Of a stretch of DNA of 64,000 nt, positions 21,323 through 29,273 are shown one piece after another. The notes beneath the pieces are model-generated. The model made no database searches. It saw nothing but the letters and a program-made list of their open reading frames with translations, and was not told the origin of the DNA. The stretch is taken from positions 248,001 to 312,000 of the forward strand of contig JAACJK010000115.1 of NCBI GenBank assembly GCA_013368325.1, given 5' to 3'. Each line of letters starts with the position of its first letter. The stretch's first letter is position 1. The translations under genes and the position numbers were made by a program. The DNA comes from Ephemerocybe angulata (taxonomy: Eukaryota > Basidiomycota > Agaricomycetes > Agaricales > Psathyrellaceae).

Positions 21323-21692
21323 TGTTACGCTCCGCTCCACAATTTTCTCTCTTGTGACTCGTATCGACTCGTAGTGACTGTTTTAGACTATTTTTAGCAC
21401 GCAGTTGCACAGCAACTGCGCTTCGACTCATTTCGACTCATTTTGACTTATGTATGATGACGCGCAGCCTTACTGCTGCGCCTTGACTACTTTTGACTCA
21501 TAGCTACTCATGTGCGTCTTAGTACTTATACCCAGTAGCTACAGTCCTGTACCTTAGCTTGTTATTGGTTATTCAACCCCTTTTCCCCTTTTCTCTTTTG
21601 ACTTGCGAGTGCCGCCTCGCTTGCTCATCGTCACTCGATCAACTCAGCCATCGACAGACACTTGTCCACCTCTGTCGACGACAGTCGTAACA
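21323..21692 (+). repeat. Chromovirus left LTR (370 bp)
   Basis: Starts TGTTACGC and ends CGTAACA, forming the inverted termini TGTTACG/CGTAACA. A TATA-like CTTATA at 21525-21530 lies about 29 nt upstream of the inferred transcript start at 21555. It has an internal tandem of CGACTCATTT / TTGACTCA-type repeats. Confidence 0.92.
21555..21566 (+). promoter_or_regulatory. Inferred transcript start / self-primer sequence in the LTR
   Basis: TAGCTTGTTATT in the LTR is the exact reverse complement of 12 nt just downstream of the LTR (21694-21705). In Tf1/sushi-type elements the first nucleotides of the mRNA fold back on such a site and prime reverse transcription. Position 21555, about 29 nt after the TATA-like box, is therefore the inferred start of R. 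The same motif is at 28233-28244 in the right LTR. Confidence 0.65.
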
Positions 21693-21693
21693 G

Positions 21694-21705
21694 AATAACA
21701 AGCTA
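21694..21705 (+). promoter_or_regulatory. Self-primed primer binding site
   Basis: AATAACAAGCTA starts two bases after the LTR end. It does not begin with TGG, so it does not look like a tRNA 3'-end complement, but it pairs perfectly over 12 nt with the LTR sequence at 21555-21566. Confidence 0.65.
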
Positions 21706-21728
21706 CACAACGCTGCCTCTATTCAGTA

Positions 21729-23444
21729 GTGCAGCCACCTACAGCAACAACGGAATCACCACAGCCGACACCCGACTCTGAGCCAGACTGCTCGAGATTT
21801 GTCCACACCTTCTACGCCGACTCAAAACTTGACCACCACTACGACACAGACCCAGAAGAAGGAGAAGAAAACGACTGGTTCGAGTGCGACGACCAGCCCT
21901 GTCCTTTTCGATACGACCAAGCCACCCATAATCCTGATCATCTACCCTCTCGACCCGCATCCAAAGAAGATCAGCACGACGAAGTAGCGGTTACCAACAC
22001 CAACAGAAGACATCGCGAGGCCAGAGAAGCGCTCGAACAAAGAAGACTACAAGAACTCGAAGAAGAACTCCTGCGCCAACGGGAACAAGAACAAGAACTC
22101 CTCAGACTTCAACAGGAAGAACAAAGGAAGAAACAGCGAGAAGAAGAAGAGAAGCAACAACTGGGAGAAGAACTCGCCAGGAAGCTAACCATCGCCAAAG
22201 ACGAAGAAGACAAGAAGCTTGAGAAGCCAAGCCCAGAAGAGCCACGCATAATCAAGAGCAGACCCCGAAGCCAGATCCAAACGCCAAGGATCCAACCTGA
22301 ACAGATCCCCTTGCCGGTCGAATCTACCGAAACCAAGCCAACAGAAACCGAGATCCCAGCGGAACCAGAGACAGAACCAGAAGCTCCGCCACCTGCCTAT
22401 TCCAAAGAAAACACCGCACCAGGAAGCCCAATCAAAACAGACACCTCGCCTCCGACCCCACCTGTCCAAACCATGTCCGACCCTGCTCCATCCAAGGAAC
22501 CAAACTTCAAGATCCACGTCAAATCATTTGATGGAAATCGAAAGAACTTCCAATCCTTTTCCGATGCCCTGACACTCTACTTCGACTACTACAAGGAGGA
22601 ATACACCGACAAGGATCTCAAGAAGAAGATATTCGTCCTAACCAAGCTAGACGAAGGAGAAGCCGAACTCTGGAGACGCACCTACATGACCTCGACCGAG
22701 TACAAGGCACACACCACATACGACGCCTTCTGGAAACACTTCAGCGCTGCCTTCCAAAAGGAAAATCAAGAAGAACAGGCTCTATATGATCTCAACTCTC
22801 TCCGACAACAGTCAGGAGAATCTGCTGAAACCCTCATCACCCGGTTCAAACATCTCGCTGCCATAGCAGGACTGTCCCTCACCACCAGCGATCGCGTGGC
22901 TATCGACTACCTCAAAGGAGCTCTGAACCCTGCTCTCGTGGACAGAGTTGCCCTCATGATTGATGAACCCCAGAAGTTCGATGACTGGGTAAAGATCATC
23001 ATAAAGCACGACACGGTTTGGCGTCGACACCAGAATCTGAAGAAGATCTCGAACTCTCGCCGACCATTCAATGCCCAAGGATTCAACAGAACCTCCCACT
23101 CAAACCACCGAGCCAGCTACGATCCAAATGCCATGGAAGTAGATGCCCTTACCCTGGAGCAAAGACGCGAACGACTCGAGAAACGTCTCTGCTTCAACTG
23201 CGGAAAGCCCAACCACTTCGCGAAAGAATGCCGCTCTCGACGAACAGGGCCAAACATACCCCGCCCTGCCATCAACTCGGTGGACACCAAGACGACCGCC
23301 AAGGCTTCCACCAGTCAGACCAAGTTACCTGTCCAAGATGCTGCTCGATCTATCCGAGCTCTGCTTGCCCAATACACAGGAGAAGAAGAAAACCAAATCT
23401 TCGAAGCCTTCCAGAAATCCACCGACGAAGCGGATTTTCAGTAA
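21729..23444 (+). CDS. gag: Chromovirus Gag
   Basis: The frame is open from an upstream TAA at 21696-21698 and contains no ATG until about residue 248 (MSDPAPSKEPNF). Either a non-AUG start is used (GTG at 21729), the N-terminus is spliced, or the short form starting near 22472 is the real Gag. The N-terminal 240 residues are charged, with a long Glu/Gln/Arg coiled coil (EALEQRRLQELEEELLRQ) and a proline-rich linker. The capsid-like region follows (IHVKSFDGNRKNFQSF, AYDAFWKHFSAAFQKE-type helices), then the zinc knuckle CFNCGKPNHFAKEC near residue 488. Gag ends at TAA 23442-23444 inside the pol frame, which is -1 relative to gag. Confidence 0.85.
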   Translation: MQPPTATTESPQPTPDSEPDCSRFVHTFYADSKLDHHYDTDPEEGEENDWFECDDQPCPFRYDQATHNPDHLPSRPASKEDQHDEVAVTNTNRRHREAREALEQRRLQELEEELLRQREQEQELLRLQQEEQRKKQREEEEKQQLGEELARKLTIAKDEEDKKLEKPSPEEPRIIKSRPRSQIQTPRIQPEQIPLPVESTETKPTETEIPAEPETEPEAPPPAYSKENTAPGSPIKTDTSPPTPPVQTMSDPAPSKEPNFKIHVKSFDGNRKNFQSFSDALTLYFDYYKEEYTDKDLKKKIFVLTKLDEGEAELWRRTYMTSTEYKAHTTYDAFWKHFSAAFQKENQEEQALYDLNSLRQQSGESAETLITRFKHLAAIAGLSLTTSDRVAIDYLKGALNPALVDRVALMIDEPQKFDDWVKIIIKHDTVWRRHQNLKKISNSRRPFNAQGFNRTSHSNHRASYDPNAMEVDALTLEQRRERLEKRLCFNCGKPNHFAKECRSRRTGPNIPRPAINSVDTKTTAKASTSQTKLPVQDAARSIRALLAQYTGEEENQIFEAFQKSTDEADFQ

Positions 23445-26400
23445 AGGAGACTAGATCGACGACTATCTCTCCTTCTCTCTCTATCCGTTCTGTACTATTA
23501 GCTGAAACAAACAATAGATCTATGCATATACCCATTTCGCTATCAGTGGCAGACCAGATCGTCGAAACCAAAGGACTCGTAGACTGCGCCGCAGGAGGAA
23601 AGTTTATCGACCAAAACTTCGTCCAACTGCACCATATTCCCACATACCGCCTCCTGAAACCCATCCCTGTGTTCAACGTTGACGGAACCCTCAACAAGAA
23701 TGGAACCCTCCGCCGCTATGCCTATCTACCGATCACGATCCATGGCAAACGTGTCTTCCATCAACTCTACGTCTGTGGCCTTGGGAGACAGACCATCATC
23801 CTGGGAATGCCTTGGCTTCGTCAAGAAAACCCAGTGATCGACTGGAAACTAGGAACCCTCAGGTGGCGCAAGCTGGACATAAACTCACTTCGAACGGGTC
23901 GACCTATTAAACCACCTCCACAGGAAGAAACGATTCAAGTCAACGTCTTATACGTCCAAGAGGACGACCCGAATCCGACCCCCATTTGGATCAATGCCAA
24001 AATCACAGTCTCCCAAACACTCGCCGCCGACAAACCCAAAGACACTCGACCCCTCGAAGAAATGATTCCAGAACAGTACCACGACTATCTTCACCTATTC
24101 CGGAAAGAAACTAGCGACAAATTCCCTCCATCACGACCCTTCGATCACGAAATCAACACCAAACCTGGCTTTGAACCCAAGAGATTCAAAACCTACCAGA
24201 TCTCTCCCCAGGAACAGAAGGACCTTGACGACTTCCTCACCGAGAATCTGAAACTGGGACGGATTCGACCTTCGCAATCGCCAATGGGATCACCATTCTT
24301 CTTCGTCTCGAGGAAAGTTGGCAAGCTCAGACCCTGCCAAGACTACCGGTACTTAAACGAATGGACCATCTCGGATGCCTACCCACTGCCACGAATCGAC
24401 GATCTGCTCAAAGACCTGGAAGGAGCGCGATGGTTCTCGAAAATCGACCTAAAATGGGGATACAACAATGTGCGCATCAAGGAAGGACACGAATGGAAAG
24501 CCGCTTTCAAGACCAACAAAGGACTTTTCGAACCCACAGTCATGTTCTTTGGCCTAAAGAACTCACCCGCTACCTTCCAAAGGATGATGAACCATGTACT
24601 CGATGAACCCGACGAGATTCAGGAACCAGTCCGAGCAAAAGGATACATGGACGACATCTTGGTCCCAGGCAACACACGGGAAGAATGCCGGAAGGATACG
24701 CTGCGCGTTCTCAAAAAGCTAAGCGATGCAGGTCTCCCCGTAAACCCAGAGAAGTGTGCCTTCGAAGTTCAGGAAGTCGAATTCCTCGGATACATCATCA
24801 GTCATGGGAAAATCAAGATGGACCCCATCAAGATCGAAGGACTCGCCAACTGGCCCACTCCGACTACCGTCAAACAGGTCCGATCATTCCTCGGCTTTGG
24901 CAACTTCTACCGGAAATTCATCCATCAATACTCGGCCCTCGCCGCCCCTTTGAACGCCCTGCTGAGAAAAGACTCTCACTTCGTCTGGACACCCGAGTGT
25001 GAACAAGCCTTCCAGACTCTCAAAACGAAATTCACCTCTTACCCCGTCCTTCTCTTACCTGACCCAACACGCCCCTTCCAAATCGAAGCAGACGCTTCCA
25101 AACATGCCTCCGGAGCTGTGCTGACTCAGCTGGACGACAACGGTGCTCGCCATCCAGTATGCTTCCTTTCCCAGACCTTCAATTCCGCCGAACGCAACTA
25201 CGAGATCTACGACAGAGAACTGCTGGCCATTGTCAGAGCCCTTGAAGCATGGCGCCATTTCATCCAAGGATCTCCTTTCGTCACCACCATCTACTCCGAC
25301 CATCAGAATCTACTCTATTGGAAAAACCCACAGAAACTAAGTCCCCGTCAGAGCCGAGCCTTTCTCACCCTGTCCAAATACGACTTCGAGCTGAAACACC
25401 AACCGGGATCCAAGATGTACCAATCCGACGCACTCTCCCGACGACCTGACCTGTGCCAAGACGATGGAGAGCAAGAAGAAGTTACAATGCTACCACCAGA
25501 ACTATTCGTGAACCTCATCGACACCGTCCTCCAAGACGAAATTCTGCAGAAGACGACCTCCGACCCTAACGTTACCCAAACCCTTCAACTTCTCCTTAAC
25601 GACAATCCATCAATCCATCGGAAAGACCTGAAAGATTGGACAATCGAGACAAAGGATGGTGGCCACATGCTGTTCCGACTCGGAAAAGCTTACGTACCGG
25701 ACGACCCCGAACTCCGACGCAAGATCGTGCGTGCCCATCACGACTCCCCCACCATTGGCCATCCTGGAGAACTAGGCACCTTCAACGCCGTCCGTGAAAA
25801 CTACTGGTGGCCAGCCATGAGGATTTTCATAAAGTCTTTTGTCGAAGGATGCGCCCAGTGTCAGCAATTCAAGATAAATCGCCAACCGACAAAGCCGACT
25901 CTTTTACCCATCACTGCCCCGGAAAACAACAGACCATTCACACAGCTATCCATGGATTTCATCACCGATCTTCCCCCATCCAACGGCTTCGACTCAATCA
26001 TGGTCGTGGTCGACCATGGCCTTTCGAAAGGGGTAGTTTTCGAACCCTGCAACAAGACCATCACATCAGATCAAGCTGCTGAAGTTCTGACACGCCGGAT
26101 CTTTACCAATTACGGCCTACCTGACAAGATCATCTCTGACAGAGGCCCCCAATTTGCTGCAAAGACATTCAGAGACCTCCTGACCCGCCTCGGAATCGAC
26201 TCCTCTCTCTCCACTGCCTTCCATCCACAGACCGATGGAGGTACAGAACGAGTGAATCAAGAAATCGAAGCCTACCTTTCCATCTATTGCACTGCCAACC
26301 CTCACACCTGGAGCACAGCTCTACCTCTACTCCAGTTCGTTCATAACTCTCGTCGCCACGCTGATAGAAATCAGACCCCATTCGAACTCATCATGGGAAG

Positions 26401-26980
26401 CCAACCACGGGCTCTCCCAGAAGCATTCGAAAGATCACCACTCCCACAGACACAAAACCGACTCCAAGATCTAGACAGGATCCGAAACGAAGCCCTCGCT
26501 GCCCATGAACTCGGTCGTGCCCGAATGATCAGCCGCTCATTCAGACACTGGAAACCCTTCAAGAAAGGAGAACAGGTTTGGCTCGAAAGAAAGAACCTCA
26601 AACTCCCCTACAGATCGAAGAAGATCGCGCCCAAACGACTAGGACCATTTACGATCACGGAAGAGATGGGAAGCCGAGCCTACCGACTTGCACTGCCAAA
26701 AGGATGGAAAGTTCACAACGTCTTCCACGCTTCCCTTCTTTCTCCATATTGGTTCACAACCACCCACGGTCCATCTTACTCAGAACCACCTCCAGACATC
26801 GTGGAAGGTGAAGAAGAATACGAAATCGAAGGCATCTTACGACACAAAGAAGACCGACATGGGAACCTCTCGTACTGGATCAAATGGAAGGGCTACAACG
26901 AGTACGAATGGAAGACTGAAGACGAATTCGGAAATGCCACCGAAGTCCTCCAGGAGTATAAAGACGCTAACGGGTTGTGA
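23018..26980 (+). CDS. pol: Chromovirus Pol: protease, RT, RNase H, integrase, chromodomain
   Basis: The open frame runs from 23018, but native pol begins near 23430 by -1 frameshifting at the end of gag. Order: protease (LVDCAAGGKFID, then IILGMPWL; the usual D-S/T-G is DCA here), RT with YMDD (AKGYMDDILV), RNase H (QIEADASKHASG, YDRELLAI, YSDHQN, SDALSRR), integrase with HHCC (GHPGELGTF...CAQCQQF) and DDE residues in LSMDFITDLP, IISDRGPQF and DGGTERVNQE, a GPF-type module, and a C-terminal chromodomain (YEIEGILRHK, YWIKWKGYNEYEWKTED). The chromodomain would direct insertion toward histone-marked chromatin. About 1180 native residues without interruption suggest a recently active element. 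Confidence 0.92.
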   Translation: MASTPESEEDLELSPTIQCPRIQQNLPLKPPSQLRSKCHGSRCPYPGAKTRTTRETSLLQLRKAQPLRERMPLSTNRAKHTPPCHQLGGHQDDRQGFHQSDQVTCPRCCSIYPSSACPIHRRRRKPNLRSLPEIHRRSGFSVKETRSTTISPSLSIRSVLLAETNNRSMHIPISLSVADQIVETKGLVDCAAGGKFIDQNFVQLHHIPTYRLLKPIPVFNVDGTLNKNGTLRRYAYLPITIHGKRVFHQLYVCGLGRQTIILGMPWLRQENPVIDWKLGTLRWRKLDINSLRTGRPIKPPPQEETIQVNVLYVQEDDPNPTPIWINAKITVSQTLAADKPKDTRPLEEMIPEQYHDYLHLFRKETSDKFPPSRPFDHEINTKPGFEPKRFKTYQISPQEQKDLDDFLTENLKLGRIRPSQSPMGSPFFFVSRKVGKLRPCQDYRYLNEWTISDAYPLPRIDDLLKDLEGARWFSKIDLKWGYNNVRIKEGHEWKAAFKTNKGLFEPTVMFFGLKNSPATFQRMMNHVLDEPDEIQEPVRAKGYMDDILVPGNTREECRKDTLRVLKKLSDAGLPVNPEKCAFEVQEVEFLGYIISHGKIKMDPIKIEGLANWPTPTTVKQVRSFLGFGNFYRKFIHQYSALAAPLNALLRKDSHFVWTPECEQAFQTLKTKFTSYPVLLLPDPTRPFQIEADASKHASGAVLTQLDDNGARHPVCFLSQTFNSAERNYEIYDRELLAIVRALEAWRHFIQGSPFVTTIYSDHQNLLYWKNPQKLSPRQSRAFLTLSKYDFELKHQPGSKMYQSDALSRRPDLCQDDGEQEEVTMLPPELFVNLIDTVLQDEILQKTTSDPNVTQTLQLLLNDNPSIHRKDLKDWTIETKDGGHMLFRLGKAYVPDDPELRRKIVRAHHDSPTIGHPGELGTFNAVRENYWWPAMRIFIKSFVEGCAQCQQFKINRQPTKPTLLPITAPENNRPFTQLSMDFITDLPPSNGFDSIMVVVDHGLSKGVVFEPCNKTITSDQAAEVLTRRIFTNYGLPDKIISDRGPQFAAKTFRDLLTRLGIDSSLSTAFHPQTDGGTERVNQEIEAYLSIYCTANPHTWSTALPLLQFVHNSRRHADRNQTPFELIMGSQPRALPEAFERSPLPQTQNRLQDLDRIRNEALAAHELGRARMISRSFRHWKPFKKGEQVWLERKNLKLPYRSKKIAPKRLGPFTITEEMGSRAYRLALPKGWKVHNVFHASLLSPYWFTTTHGPSYSEPPPDIVEGEEEYEIEGILRHKEDRHGNLSYWIKWKGYNEYEWKTEDEFGNATEVLQEYKDANGL

Positions 26981-27963
26981 CTCGACCAAGTCAAATCACA
27001 ACAATCAGAACCCACAGTTCCACAGTTCAAGCCATCCTCGCCATCCTGTCTTACCTTCAGACTCACGATCTACCCCACATTCGCATCATGATCACCACCA
27101 GCACCACCACCACTGCCTGTGCTCCCTTCACCACCGACGCCCCCACCTACATCTATAATTTCGACGTTCCTGCTCTCCCTCACCGCATTTGGCCCACCGA
27201 GACCAACAAGATTGATCTTCGCACCGCCTTCACCCCCGATGAAATTCGCCAGGCCGAGAACAACATCGCCGCCATCACCTCCCTAGCCAACATCGTCGAG
27301 TTCACTGGCAGCTCCGGCAGCCTCTTGGACACCGCTGACGCTCCCCCTGCTGACCGAACCATCGCCCGCCAAATCCTCGACATCGACGAGTGGGACCTCG
27401 CCCTCACAACCTCCAAGAAGATACTCGAGAGAACCCTCGGCTACTCCCAGGCCCCCAAGCAAATCGTCGCTGACCTCGACTACCAGGTCACCTGGATGGA
27501 AGGACGGAAGACCGCGCTCATAGAAGAGCTCCTCGAAAAACTCCCCGCCATTCGCTCGGGCATCCGCCGCGCCCTCCTCGCCCTCCGAAAAAGAGACATT
27601 GACCTAGAAACCTATGGCAAGGTCCACACCAGAGACCTCACCGACGACCAACGAGCCATCAGGAAAGGATTCCCCTGCCGGTCCTGTCAACAACCGGGAC
27701 ACAAGGAGTGCGACCACGTCAAGTGGAACTGCAAGTGGTGCCGCAAGAACGCCCCCAACCACATGCCCTGGGAATGCGCCGCAAAACCTGTCAACACAAG
27801 GAACGCCCGCCGACTTGCCAAGATCGCGAAAGGCTGGGGAAAACGCACGGCCTCCAGCTGGGGTACCTACAGGAACGATAACGACGAACCCGACACCTGG
27901 AAGACCGACAACGACCACGACGACTGGCAAGGCGAAGATGCCGAGTGGAACATGTGCACTTAG
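26977..27963 (+). CDS. Third chromovirus ORF with double zinc-knuckle-like region
   Basis: The frame overlaps the pol stop (GTG at 26977); the first ATG is at 27088 (MITTSTTTTACAP), giving about 291 aa. Residues in the middle are helical (EIRQAENNIAAITSLANIV, LDIDEWDLALTTSKKIL). Near the C-terminus is a cysteine/histidine cluster, CRSCQQPGHKEC followed by CKWCRKNAPNHMPWEC, resembling two variant CCHC knuckles, then a basic RNARRLAKIAKGWGKR stretch and an acidic tail, ending at 27961-27963 just before the purine tract. It lies inside the element between pol and the right LTR and has no counterpart in textbook chromoviruses. It could be a second nucleic-acid chaperone or a captured sequence. 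Function unknown. Confidence 0.75.
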   Translation: MTRPSQITTIRTHSSTVQAILAILSYLQTHDLPHIRIMITTSTTTTACAPFTTDAPTYIYNFDVPALPHRIWPTETNKIDLRTAFTPDEIRQAENNIAAITSLANIVEFTGSSGSLLDTADAPPADRTIARQILDIDEWDLALTTSKKILERTLGYSQAPKQIVADLDYQVTWMEGRKTALIEELLEKLPAIRSGIRRALLALRKRDIDLETYGKVHTRDLTDDQRAIRKGFPCRSCQQPGHKECDHVKWNCKWCRKNAPNHMPWECAAKPVNTRNARRLAKIAKGWGKRTASSWGTYRNDNDEPDTWKTDNDHDDWQGEDAEWNMCT

Positions 27964-27987
27964 TCTTCGATGCTGGGCATCGACGAT

Positions 27988-27997
27988 AAGAAGGGGG
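27988..27997 (+). promoter_or_regulatory. Polypurine tract
   Basis: AAGAAGGGGG ends three bases before the right LTR, in the position used to prime plus-strand DNA. Confidence 0.75.
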
Positions 27998-28000
27998 TAA

Positions 28001-28370
28001 TGTTACGCTCCGCTCCACAATTTTCTCTCTTGTGACTCGTATCGACTCGTAGCGACTGTTTTAGACTATTTTTAGCGCGCAGTTGCACAGCAACTGCGCT
28101 TCGACTTATTTTGACTCATTTTGACTTATGTATGATGACGCGCAGCCTTACTGCTGTGCCTTGACTACTTTTGACTCATAGCTACTCATGTGCGTCTTAG
28201 TACTTATACCCAGTAGCTACAGTCCTGTACCTTAGCTTGTTATTGGTTATTCAACCCCTTGTCCCCTTTTCTCTTTTGACTTGCGAGTGCCGCCTCGCTT
28301 GCTCATCGTCACTCGATCAACTCAACCATCGACAGACACTTGTCCACCTCTGTCGACGACGGTCGTAACA
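28001..28370 (+). repeat. Chromovirus right LTR (370 bp)
   Basis: Same length as the left LTR, 362 of 370 positions identical. The duplicated genomic segment at 28371 begins directly after it. Confidence 0.92.
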
Positions 28371-29273
28371 TCCCCAGAGCCCCATCGCCGTACATGTCAC
28401 CCTCCATTTGTCTGTACTAGACGCTAACAGACGAGCAGCAGCACCTATCTCGCCGAGTGCAACGACGGATCAGCTCCGGCACATGTCGAGCTCGCTGGCC
28501 TCGCCCACGCAGCGCCTAGACTGTCCGCGGTCCAGTTCGCGAACCTCGCGAACCTGAACCGAACCTGAACCGAACCCAAGGTTCAGGTTCAGGTTCAGAA
28601 AAATTCCAGAATTTGCCTGAACCTGAACCTTTTTCGGGCGCTTATTCGGCGCTCAAGGGGTAGAAATGTTAATAAATGGTCAATTCTCGACGCATTTTTG
28701 CGCGTTTCGGGTCGTCCTTTTTGGATTCGGAAAGAGAATTAAATTTAGAGGCCGAATATATAAAAATTTTAACCTAAAAATCAAAAATGACCAAAGTGGG
28801 AAAAGTTCAGGTTCGGGCAGTCTCCCGAACCGAACCTCAGGTTCAGGTTCAGGTTCAGGCCAAAATAGGCCGAACCTGAACCGAACCGGACCCCGGACAG
28901 TCTAGCAGCGCCCGCACCGCCGCACGTTCCAGCACCTGCTCACCTCCGACGCCCGTCTCGGGTCGCCAAGCTTGATCCCCTCCTCGCCCATATACATACG
29001 TGCCCCATTCTCCCGACTGACGTGCTCTAACTCCTCGCAGCCACTCATCCTCCTCCACGATCTTCGAACGCGACATCGTGCCGCTCCGCTTCCCACCCTC
29101 CCCACCACCGCCCCCACCGCCCCTCGATCCCCCTCGCATCAACACCGCCGTCGATGCTGCTTTCGAGCGTCCGGCCCATCGGTCGGCTCGTCAGTGGGCG
29201 TTCGGCGCACTTCACACCGCCCTCGGCGCACCCGCCCACGCCAATTCCTTGGGTGGTGTTCGTCGATGCCCCC
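28371..29273 (+). repeat. Duplicated gene-like segment, copy A
   Basis: Except for an inserted MITE, this matches about 34925-35400: GAGCCCCATCGCCGTAC, then CGGATCAGCTCCGGCACATG, GCAGCGCCCGCACCGCCGC and further. The shared coding-like end reads VDAAFERPAHRS here and VDAAFERAAHRS in copy B. A start MSSSPEPHR and GTACGTGT-type donors are visible in copy B, so both are probably remnants of one intron-containing gene family. Product not recognised. The right end is cut by a TIR element at 29274. Confidence 0.55.
28517..28904. mobile_element. hAT-type MITE, 388 bp
   Basis: Terminal inverted repeats TAGACTGTCC...GGACAGTCTA extend with a few mismatches to about 22 bp. An 8-bp target duplication GCAGCGCC flanks it (28509-28516 and 28905-28912). 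The paralogous segment at about 35070 has a single GCAGCGCC with no insert, a ready-made empty site. The interior is filled on both sides by short GGTTCA / TGAACC repeats around an AT-rich centre. There is no coding capacity. Confidence 0.9.

Larger units (their letters stand above)
21323..28370 (+). mobile_element. Ty3/Gypsy chromovirus, 7048 bp, nearly intact
   Basis: Two 370-bp LTRs (TGTTACGCTCC...GTCGTAACA) differ at eight positions (2.2%, seven of them transitions). Between them are gag, pol with a C-terminal chromodomain, and a third ORF. A self-complementary primer site follows the left LTR and a purine tract (AAGAAGGGGG, 27988-27997) precedes the right one. No stop codons interrupt gag or pol. 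The expected 5-bp target duplication is absent: left flank TGATA, right flank TCCCC. The right flank matches the start of a segment duplicated at about 34925, whereas the left flank does not, so one flank has been rearranged since insertion or the element arose by recombination between two copies. Confidence 0.92.

Noticed and set aside
23018..23430. Start of chromovirus pol at 23018
   Set aside because: The first 410 bases of that frame are the shadow of the gag C-terminus with its zinc knuckle; native pol protein begins near the gag stop.
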